Translations under genes and position numbers: made by a program | Shown: positions 40,518-46,328 of the stretch, piece after piece | How positions within the stretch are numbered: the first letter of the stretch is position 1 | Layout of the letters: the number at the start of each line of letters is the position of its first letter | Origin: a virus | Reading direction: 5' to 3' (one strand) | Length of the DNA: 46,328 bases | IMG/VR virus record: IMGVR_UViG_3300031251_000039 | Location: 1-46,328 of that record | The notes under the pieces: generated by a model | Told to the model about the DNA's origin: nothing | The model's database searches: none | The model's input: the letters and a program-made list of their open reading frames with translations, nothing else

Positions 40518-40858
40518 TCTCGTTTCCCCTTCTGCGCCAGCCGAGCCTTACGCTTCGCCGATGGTCGCTCGCCCAGCTTTGGATTGTTGAGCAAAAACTC
40601 AATGACTTCATCCGTCAAAACCCAAACAGTCCGTGTTCCAGGTCTAGCCGTCCTTAAACCCGCTTCCCTCCACAATTGGACCGTTTCACGGGAAGCCCCG
40701 AGAATCCGGCGAACTTCCTCCAGACGGCAGAGTCGCCCTCTCGATATATACCCATATTCACTATTTTCTACATTATCACGTATTGAGTCTTGACTCGTCT
40801 TATTTTCGGACGTATTTTCTGTGCTCACCTGGTCAACCTCGCAAGTTCCGGTGTTCAT
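40514..40858 (-). CDS. HTH_17/MerR-type protein, excisionase or repressor
   Basis: 114 residues from MNTGTCEVDQVST (ATG 40858), with CRLEEVRRILGASRETVQLW and VLTDEVIEFLLNN. Similar HTH to the 38639 gene. Overlaps the integrase start as ATGA, so it is made together with it. The preceding 13-bp hairpin lies 11 bases from the start codon and may control it. Confidence 0.72.
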   Translation of the reverse strand: MNTGTCEVDQVSTENTSENKTSQDSIRDNVENSEYGYISRGRLCRLEEVRRILGASRETVQLWREAGLRTARPGTRTVWVLTDEVIEFLLNNPKLGERPSAKRKARLAQKGKRE

Positions 40859-40868
40859 GGAATCTACA

Positions 40869-40900
40869 GGACCCCACAAGGCGCCAACCTTGTGGGGTCC
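40869..40900. promoter_or_regulatory. 13-bp perfect hairpin next to HTH gene start
   Basis: GGACCCCACAAGG/CCTTGTGGGGTCC with 6-base loop. On the plus strand followed by ACTCTTTTC. It may be a terminator for plus-strand RNA or an operator for the HTH gene. Confidence 0.55.
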
Positions 40901-40934
40901 ACTCTTTTCGCCCGCTGCGAAAAAGGGGAATGAC

Positions 40935-41142
40935 GGCGCAAAGAATTACATGATGCGCCCTCCAAGAGAGAGATAATCTACCCGATTATGTCTGAGTGAA
41001 TTGCAGATAATGCGCAAGAGCGTATTATTGCGATTCGGAAAGGAAGCGCGAAAGCGCTTCACATTCCAAGGGAGAGAAGTTCGCCAATTCTGCATTTATG
41101 GCCTGACTTGAAAGCCGCAACGCTGAGAACGTTGCGGCTTTC
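40935..41142 (+). ncRNA. Candidate structured RNA, hairpin array ending in a terminator
   Basis: Within 210 bases the plus strand can form: GGCGCA/TGCGCC (40935-40959), ATAATC/GATTAT (40973-40989), ATAATGCGC/GCGTATTAT with AAGA loop (41007-41028), GAAGCGC/GCGCTTC with GAAA tetraloop (41043-41060), and a 13-bp terminator GAAAGCCGCAACG/CGTTGCGGCTTTC followed by CCCCTTTTC. No credible protein gene covers it. Either a phage RNA regulator or a set of protein-binding sites. Confidence 0.45.
41110..41142 (+). terminator. Strong terminator-like hairpin
   Basis: 13-bp perfect stem with 7-base loop, followed by CCCCTTTTC on the plus strand. Confidence 0.65.
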
Positions 41143-41618
41143 CCCTTTTCTGAGGGGTGTTTCATAATCGCTCGGCGGTGCGAGCGGGTGGCCGATAGAT
41201 TGATGAAGGCGTCTTAACAAGTCAACCGATGCGGTGGCTTTTAGTGCTTTTTTTGCCGTATCAGAACTGAACGCAGGCAAATCCCGAAAAACGGGAAAGA
41301 CCGGTTAATACGTCTGACGGATTGCATCTCAGGAAATTCCTGATGAAACCCGCGTATTTCCTTGTTCTTCGGAAAAACACCGGAAAAACAGACCGAATCA
41401 CCCCGACCGGAAGGAAGGAAGTGACATTTCAAATCGGTCAGGTGCAAAAAATTCGCGATTGACCCACCGCGACGGGGACCTCCCCCCCTGGGAAGGACCC
41501 AAGCGCCGCACGGGCTTCATCCCAGACCAGCGCATGCCGGTTTATAACATCACATTTCTTGCGGTCCGGACCGTCCGGACCGGACCGTCTGGGATCATGG
41601 TTTTGAGGTATTTTCATC
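41143..41618. other. Non-coding space between integrase block and right operon
   Basis: About 480 bases with no credible gene; the short readings here do not look like proteins. Notable are the CGCTCG/CGAGCG hairpin near 41168, a run of GGAAGG sequence near 41408, and the nested inverted repeats at 41519-41595 listed separately. Confidence 0.5.
41519..41595. promoter_or_regulatory. Nested inverted repeats upstream of right operon
   Basis: ATCCCAGAC (41519) and GTCTGGGAT (41587) are inverted and enclose a 12-bp palindrome CGGTCCGGACCG (41562-41573) plus GTCCGGAC. Probably an operator region for the promoter at about 41650. Confidence 0.45.
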
Positions 41619-41620
41619 TT

Positions 41621-41690
41621 TTTTTGCTTTTCTTGCCTTTTTTGTGTCCGTTTTGCAACCGGAATGACGTCTTATAGGGTAGAGACTATG
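41621..41690 (+). promoter_or_regulatory. Duplicated promoter-like module, copy A
   Basis: T-rich tract TTTTTGCTTTTCTTGC, then TTGCAA (41653), 16 bases, TAGGGT (41675), then AGAGACTATG. Copy B has the same spacing with no gaps. Likely a sigma-70-type promoter with a T-rich upstream tract; the minus 10 is a poor match. Confidence 0.6.
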
Positions 41691-41736
41691 ACGCAAGTGT
41701 TCAGCGTAACAATGAACACAACACGAAAGGGACACA

Positions 41737-41955
41737 ATGAACAGTCTAACAGTCGACGGGATGACGAATGACGGCTTGGTTCTCAGCGTGACGGCTTTCC
41801 ATAGCTACGCTGACCTGACTGCCGCAATGGATCGTGGATACGTTCCAACACTGACCACAGTTCGCAGCAGACTGCGATATCAGCAGCAGCGCAACGCAAT
41901 GGTCAGCGAACTAGCCGATCGGCTTGAAGCCGACGGATATCGTGTCATTCGCTGA
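41737..41955 (+). CDS. Small unknown protein, first gene of right operon
   Basis: 72 residues, MNSLTVDGMTNDGLVLS, with GAAAGGG about 6 bases upstream. A strand-helix layout with DRLEADGYRVIR at the end. Not recognised. Lies right after promoter copy A. A 27-codon reading from ATG 41688 overlaps its start and could be a leader peptide. Confidence 0.55.
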   Translation: MNSLTVDGMTNDGLVLSVTAFHSYADLTAAMDRGYVPTLTTVRSRLRYQQQRNAMVSELADRLEADGYRVIR

Positions 41956-42022
41956 CCAGCAACGTACCTGGCCGGCGGAATCGTCCGCCGGCTTGCTTCT
42001 GGAATTCGCTAGGATCGCTCAA

Positions 42023-42730
42023 ATGACAATGATTCAACCGATTGAACGAAACCGTCAGGTAATTGGATGGAACGTCACATTGGACGCGCCCGCATCGTCT
42101 GACGCTATGTTCTCGACTGCGATCATGGTCGATGTCATGATTGACGATCTTCCGATTCCGAACTATCCGACCGATCATCAAATCATCCACGTTGCCAGAA
42201 TCAAGACGCAACCGGCCGTTCCCCCCAAGCGCCTGAAACGTCGACGATGCGTCAAAACGGCTTGGAGCAAGGCGCATGACGTTTGCCAGGTAGCAGCACA
42301 AGAGAACGGCTTAGATATCGAACTAGTGGTTTCGCTGCTACCTGACGCGCTGGCCACACTGACAGCGGAATGGGAAGCAACGGAAGTTCCCAAGCGACGC
42401 GCACGGGAATTGACGGGATTGACGTTGCGGGATGTTGAACGCATCGAACGCCATGGCGCCGATTATTCAGACCTGGCGCATTTCGACGAATTCGCGAACG
42501 AACTAGCTTACGAATGTCCGGAATTAAACTGGTCAGTTGATGACGCGAATTCTGATAACTTGTGGGCGCTGCTGCATATGCCGGCCGTTCGCAAGCCGGC
42601 CAGGTACGGCCAGGAAACGATCGATCGGGCTTGTGAATTCGCTGCTGATCGCTTTCGGGGAGAGATTGAATTCGCCGAATGGTCTGAAGATGACACGTTC
42701 GAACCAACGGCCGAATATGTCCCCTTCTGA
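42023..42730 (+). CDS. Unknown protein upstream of AAA ATPase
   Basis: 235 residues from MTMIQPIERNRQVIG with AGGA 8 bases upstream; an earlier in-frame TTG at 41924 would overlap the previous gene. Arg/Lys-rich middle (PPKRLKRRRCVKTAW) and acidic C-terminus. Contains a GLTLRDVERIERHG helix. Not recognised. Its linkage to MoxR/VWA suggests a substrate or adaptor role, which is inference. Confidence 0.55.
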   Translation: MTMIQPIERNRQVIGWNVTLDAPASSDAMFSTAIMVDVMIDDLPIPNYPTDHQIIHVARIKTQPAVPPKRLKRRRCVKTAWSKAHDVCQVAAQENGLDIELVVSLLPDALATLTAEWEATEVPKRRARELTGLTLRDVERIERHGADYSDLAHFDEFANELAYECPELNWSVDDANSDNLWALLHMPAVRKPARYGQETIDRACEFAADRFRGEIEFAEWSEDDTFEPTAEYVPF

Positions 42731-42740
42731 GATTACAAAC

Positions 42741-42793
42741 AACGGCCGGCCGTTATGCCGGAAACGCAAGGCGCTAGCGCAACAATGGCGCCA
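42741..42793 (+). repeat. GC palindromes between two right-operon genes
   Basis: AACGGCCGGCCGTT (42741-42754) is a perfect 14-bp palindrome and TGGCGCCA (42786-42793) another, in the 81-base gap before the ATPase. Possible mRNA structure or protein site. Confidence 0.5.
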
Positions 42794-42811
42794 CATTGAA
42801 GGGTTTTCGCT

Positions 42812-43798
42812 ATGAAACTGACAGACATTGTTCAATCGATTCAATCGGCTAACGGCGCTCATGTTCCCCTGTATTTGTGGGGAGCGCCAGGTATCGGCAA
42901 AACGGCCATTGTTAGCGCTGCCGCAGAATTGCTCGGAATTGAACTGCTGACACTGCGCGTCAATCTTCTGGAACCGGTTGATTTTCTCGGCTTGCCAGCG
43001 CCGACGGATGGCGGCCGTGTTAAATGGCTGAAGCCCGATTTTCTCCCACAAGAGGGAACGGCCGGACTTTTGTTTCTCGATGAATTCGCACAAGCGCCAC
43101 TGGCGACGCAATGCGCTGCAATGCGGTTAGTCGATCATCTGCCAGATACCTGGCAAGTTGTGGCAGCCAGCAACCGGACAACGGACCGCGCCGGCGCCGG
43201 CCAGGTAGCTACTCACGTCCTATCGCGTTTCACGCATTTGGACGTGGACGTGTCGCGCGAAGACTGGCAATCATGGGCGACGAAAACCGGAATTCATCCG
43301 GCCGTTAGAGCGTTCATCGATTTTCGGCCGGCGCTACTTTTCGCGTTCGACGCTGCCCAGGCACAACGCGAACGGGCGAATTGTTCCCCCCGATCATGGG
43401 AGCGCGTTTCGCGTCTTATGTCCTGCCCAGAATCAACACGGCCGGAATTGCTCACAGGCACGATAGGCGCCGGACCGGCGGCCGAATTTCAGGGATTTCT
43501 GCGGATATTCGCCGAATGTCCCTCGCCCGATGCAATTCTCGACGCGCCAGAAACAACGGCCGTTCCACGCGATCCTAGCGCGTTGTTTGCCATATGCGCA
43601 GCGCTGGCCGATCGTGCTCGCGGTTTGAAGCCCGATCGACTGACGGCGCTTGTCAAGTATCTCTGTAGGCTTCCGGTTGAATTCGGCGCAATTCTGATCA
43701 CTGACGTGTTGAGTGTCGCGCCGGCCGTTCTCACGATTCCGGCCGCCGGCGCTTGGATCAATCAGCATAAAGAGATATTCGCTTCCCCCAGGTCCTGA
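42812..43798 (+). CDS. MoxR-type AAA+ ATPase
   Basis: 328 residues. Walker A GAPGIGKT at 24-31, Walker B LLFLDEF at 86-92, sensor AASN at 118-121, and a C-terminal lid with Arg-rich helices. MoxR ATPases act with VWA proteins as chaperone or metal-insertion-type machines. Here a VWA protein follows two genes on, the standard pairing. Start ATG 42812 has GAAGGG about 9 bases upstream. Confidence 0.9.
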   Translation: MKLTDIVQSIQSANGAHVPLYLWGAPGIGKTAIVSAAAELLGIELLTLRVNLLEPVDFLGLPAPTDGGRVKWLKPDFLPQEGTAGLLFLDEFAQAPLATQCAAMRLVDHLPDTWQVVAASNRTTDRAGAGQVATHVLSRFTHLDVDVSREDWQSWATKTGIHPAVRAFIDFRPALLFAFDAAQAQRERANCSPRSWERVSRLMSCPESTRPELLTGTIGAGPAAEFQGFLRIFAECPSPDAILDAPETTAVPRDPSALFAICAALADRARGLKPDRLTALVKYLCRLPVEFGAILITDVLSVAPAVLTIPAAGAWINQHKEIFASPRS

Positions 43799-43812
43799 CC
43801 TATTTCGGACAA

Positions 43813-43880
43813 TTTTTGCTTTTCTTGCTTTTTTTGCGTCCGGTTTGAAACTCAATTCGCGTCTTATAGGGTAGAGTCTA
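43813..43880 (+). promoter_or_regulatory. Duplicated promoter-like module, copy B
   Basis: Same T-rich tract TTTTTGCTTTTCTTGC, TTGAAA (43845), 16 bases, TAGGGT (43867). The distance from the start of the T tract to GTCTTATAG is 48 bases in both copies. It lies 15 bases after the ATPase stop and gives the downstream genes their own promoter. Confidence 0.6.
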
Positions 43881-43951
43881 ATACAGGTCGACACTCGACC
43901 GAACGCAAGCCGCAAGCGTAACAATTGCGACATCGACTAAGGGTAGAGACT

Positions 43952-44803
43952 ATGCAGGCTTCACAAAACAATCTGGCTGGTAGCGCGGTTTTCTGGACAC
44001 TGGGCGAGGATACCGATTTTCCGGCGCTGTCGAATTCGCTTCACGCTGCCGGTTTCGGCAAGTTCATCCCCGAACGAATGACCGAACGCGCAGCGCTCAA
44101 ACAGACCTTGGAAGATAACTTTGCCGGTTGCGAAGTGTTTCAGGTCGGCGCTTCGAAAACCACGTTCGAAGTCGTTCGCGTTGTACGATCATCAGACGAC
44201 AAGCGAAACGAATACCGTCACATTATCACGGCCAGTTTAGACGGATGGCAAAATGTCCAAGTCGACACGGGCGACGCGGCAACCGAAGTGAACTTGACCG
44301 AATCGTACCGCCGGAATCGCGACACGGTACCCTATCATTCAATGTCATCCGCGCTAGTCGACATCGTCTACGCTTTGAACGGAACGACCCTACGACCCAC
44401 CGGCGGGATTTACTGGGTACCGAATGACAACTGGTCGCGCTGGGAACGTGTCGCCCAGGCAATCGAATCGGCCGGCGCGAAAAACAAAGTATTCGGCTTG
44501 CGAACGTTTCTTGACGAAAACAGCGCTGCTGTGATCCGTGAAGCCCTGGCTTCCGAGATCGCACGGGAAGCCCGTCAAATCGACGAAACGCTTCACGATC
44601 CTGAAACCGGCTTGAAAGCCGCAGCAACCGCCAAGCGACGCGCAAACGACCTACGGCGCAAGATCGCAGCCTATGAACAGGCTTTTGAAATGGCGCTTCC
44701 TGACCTGAAACGCGCTTTGGATGAAGCAACCGGCCAGGAAGCACGGGCGACCCTTATGGACATCGCGTCAGCCGGTCCGATGCTATTGTTCGAAGTCGCC
44801 TAG
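43952..44803 (+). CDS. Unknown protein between ATPase and VWA protein
   Basis: 283 residues from MQASQNNLAGSAVF, with SD AAGGG 8 bases upstream. Contains WTLGEDTDFPALSNSLHAAG, GGIYWVPNDNWSRWERVAQAIE and a C-terminal coiled coil (RRANDLRRKIAAYEQAFEMAL). I recall similar proteins (DUF6744-type) beside MoxR/VWA genes in phages, but this is from memory and should be checked. Role unknown. Confidence 0.6.
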   Translation: MQASQNNLAGSAVFWTLGEDTDFPALSNSLHAAGFGKFIPERMTERAALKQTLEDNFAGCEVFQVGASKTTFEVVRVVRSSDDKRNEYRHIITASLDGWQNVQVDTGDAATEVNLTESYRRNRDTVPYHSMSSALVDIVYALNGTTLRPTGGIYWVPNDNWSRWERVAQAIESAGAKNKVFGLRTFLDENSAAVIREALASEIAREARQIDETLHDPETGLKAAATAKRRANDLRRKIAAYEQAFEMALPDLKRALDEATGQEARATLMDIASAGPMLLFEVA

Positions 44804-44860
44804 TTAGAGGCTTCCACCGTTGCGGCCGGACGGCCGGCCGCATTACTGGACGCCTCTAAC
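44803..44860 (+). promoter_or_regulatory. Compound intercistronic hairpin
   Basis: Outer stem GTTAGAGGC/GCCTCTAAC and inner stem GCGGCCGG/CCGGCCGC with ACGG loop, nearly filling the 76-base gap between the unknown gene and the VWA protein. No T-tract, so more likely an mRNA stabiliser or a processing site than a terminator. Confidence 0.55.
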
Positions 44861-44879
44861 TTTCACAGGATTCGAAACT

Positions 44880-46280
44880 ATGTCGACCATGACCACAAAC
44901 GAAGCAATCCGCAAGCTTGAAGAAGTCGCGCATCGGGCGACATCTGAAGAACGCGCAGCCCGGATCGTATCGGCCGCAAAAACCCGGTTGATTCTCTCCA
45001 AAGACGCTAGGGCCGTGTTTTTCGCGTCGCTGGTGTTGCGGCTTGAATTCTCAGCAGACTGGAACATTGAAACAGCCGCAACAGACGGACGGCGCTTGGT
45101 TTACAATCCTGACTTCGTTCAAGAACTGACCGAACAAGAATTGATAGGCTTACTCGCCCATGAGGTTTTACACTGCTCAAACCGGCATTGTACGCGCCGC
45201 GCTAGTCGCGACCCGCATCAATGGAACGTTGCTTGCGACCTGGCAATCAACCCACTGTTGACAGAATCAGGCTTCACGCTTCCCGATGGCGCTCTTTTCC
45301 CAGGCGAGGGACCGTACGCGAAAATCGACGCCGGCCGTTCTGCGGAAGAAATCTTCACGGCATTAACCGCCAAGCCCGAGGAACAGCCCCAAGAACCAGG
45401 CGACGACCAGCAAGGCGACACCGACCAAGACGACCAGGCAGAGAGCAACCAGAACAACCCGAGCAATCAACCAGGAGACGACAGCGATAGCGATGACTCG
45501 GGAGACACCGACCAAGACGGCGCCGATTCTGACGCACCAGGCGACGCACCTGGCAACCAGCAAGGCGCGCCCGATCCTGGCCGATGCGGTGGCGTCATGG
45601 ATCCCACGGACGACAACGGCCGGCCGGTTGACCTGGCCGAAGCGCGACAACTCGACCAGGAATGGAAAGCAAACGTTTCGGCAGCCCAGCAGATCGCAGA
45701 GCGACGCGGAACGCTGCCGGCCGGCATTGCTCGCATGATCGGCGAACTACTGGCGCCGGAAGTAGACTGGAAGGCAGCGCTTCGCGAATTCATGACCAGG
45801 AACGCCAAGAGCAATTACAATTGGAAACGACCCAACCGGCGGTTTGTCCACGCTGGGATCTATCTCCCGTCGCGACACTCCCAGGAACTTGGCCACGTTA
45901 TCGCAGCGATCGACACTAGCGGATCCATCGGCGAAGCAACCTTGAGCCGGTTTGCTGCTGAACTTCAAGACATCTGCGAACAAGGAATCGAACGACTGAC
46001 GATTCTCTACCATGACGCTGAGATTGTACGCGTCGACGAATGGACCCCGGACGACGGACCGCTAACGCTAACCCCGTGCGGTGGTGGTGGCACTGATCAC
46101 AATCCGGTTTTCGAATGGATCGAAGAGAACACGACCGAGGCGCCGGCCGTTCTCGTATGCCTGACAGACTTGTGGTCAGACTTCCCCCACGACGAGCCCG
46201 CTTATCCGGTTTTGTGGGCTTCGATTGACCCCAGGAAGCAACACCCGTTCGGCGAACGGATCGACATTCCGGCCGAATAG
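44880..46280 (+). CDS. Metallopeptidase-like/VWA-domain protein (DUF2201-type)
   Basis: 466 residues from MSTMTTNEAIRKLEE with AGGA 10 bases upstream. The N-terminal domain has HEVLHCSNRH at 94-103 (H-E-x-x-H with a third His), the zinc-peptidase signature. Residues about 165-235 form an acidic D/Q/G/N linker. The C-terminal domain is VWA-like: IAAIDTSGSIGEA (MIDAS D345, S347, S349) and VLVCLTDLW. The MoxR partner lies upstream. Function of this pair in phages is not established; metal or protein remodelling is the usual role. Confidence 0.85.
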   Translation: MSTMTTNEAIRKLEEVAHRATSEERAARIVSAAKTRLILSKDARAVFFASLVLRLEFSADWNIETAATDGRRLVYNPDFVQELTEQELIGLLAHEVLHCSNRHCTRRASRDPHQWNVACDLAINPLLTESGFTLPDGALFPGEGPYAKIDAGRSAEEIFTALTAKPEEQPQEPGDDQQGDTDQDDQAESNQNNPSNQPGDDSDSDDSGDTDQDGADSDAPGDAPGNQQGAPDPGRCGGVMDPTDDNGRPVDLAEARQLDQEWKANVSAAQQIAERRGTLPAGIARMIGELLAPEVDWKAALREFMTRNAKSNYNWKRPNRRFVHAGIYLPSRHSQELGHVIAAIDTSGSIGEATLSRFAAELQDICEQGIERLTILYHDAEIVRVDEWTPDDGPLTLTPCGGGGTDHNPVFEWIEENTTEAPAVLVCLTDLWSDFPHDEPAYPVLWASIDPRKQHPFGERIDIPAE

Positions 46281-46328
46281 TTTTTGCTTTTTCTGCTCGC
46301 AGCCTTTACCATCACGCCGGCCGGATCA
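46281..46328 (+). promoter_or_regulatory. Third, partial T-rich module at window end
   Basis: TTTTTGCTTTTTCTGC directly after the VWA stop resembles the T-rich start of modules A and B. A further gene unit probably begins outside the window. Confidence 0.4.

Noticed and set aside
41059-41447. Two short minus-strand readings in the gap
   Set aside because: They cover strong hairpins or low-complexity DNA, lack ribosome binding sites and have no protein-like features.
41459-41677. 72-codon plus-strand reading with a hydrophobic end
   Set aside because: It runs through the inverted repeats and T-rich promoter tract; the hydrophobic end is encoded by the T tract.
41688-41771. 27-codon leader reading before the right operon
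   Set aside because: Has GGG 8 bases before ATG but is too short to support alone; only a possible coupling leader.

Overview
The window reads as a large piece of a temperate, tailed double-stranded DNA phage (siphovirus-like, lambda-style head genes). A bacterial host is clear. A planctomycete-type host is my best guess, from the moderately GC-rich DNA, the Cys-rich small proteins, a degenerate papain-like and a degenerate thioredoxin-like secreted protein, and the integrase style; this is inference only. Almost everything from 1 to 40.9 kb is on the minus strand, so transcription runs right to left; 41.7-46.3 kb is on the plus strand.

Layout, in order of minus-strand transcription: an HTH protein and a tyrosine integrase (40.9-39.3 kb); an attP-like region with a tRNA-Arg 3' half and flanking arm repeats (39.36-39.10 kb); an excisionase-like protein, an initiator-like tRNA-Met, a small protein and a phage CsrA (38.9-37.8 kb); a replication region with a lambda-O-like initiator gene that carries five 21-bp iterons and an adjacent AT-rich stretch (36.3-35.3 kb); a strip of small accessory genes with a DUF4326-like protein, a PD-(D/E)XK nuclease, a deoxyribosyltransferase-like protein, a beta-class DNA methyltransferase and an ASCH protein (35.3-29.2 kb); a membrane/secreted cassette that is the likely lysis or envelope module (29.1-24.4 kb); a tail-fibre and host-surface module with an SGNH esterase-like protein and a GH16 glycosidase (24.4-17.4 kb); ParB-like protein, small and large terminase, a beta-propeller protein, portal, protease/scaffold, decoration protein, major capsid, connectors, tail tube, tail chaperone with a programmed -1 frameshift, and a tape measure gene cut by the left edge (17.3-0 kb).

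The most striking pattern is a shared leader in front of exactly three genes: decoration protein, major capsid protein and tail tube, the ones expected to be made in largest amount. Each leader has a GGTGGCCACC palindrome, then CGCGATGGA, then a hairpin whose stem sequence differs in each copy but keeps its pairing, with the Shine-Dalgarno in or at the edge of the loop. Each therefore has two ANGGA motifs, the binding motif of CsrA, and the same phage encodes a CsrA whose own ribosome binding site resembles the CsrA consensus. This suggests a phage-encoded post-transcriptional switch on virion proteins.

The plus-strand right end holds a MoxR-type AAA ATPase, a metallopeptidase/VWA protein and two or three unknown proteins, driven by a duplicated promoter-like module. 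Between the integrase block and this operon lies about 860 bases without a credible gene but with a chain of strong hairpins. Because phage genes lie on both sides of the tRNA-half core and no functional tRNA is reconstituted, the att region looks like attP of an unintegrated or circular form rather than a prophage border.
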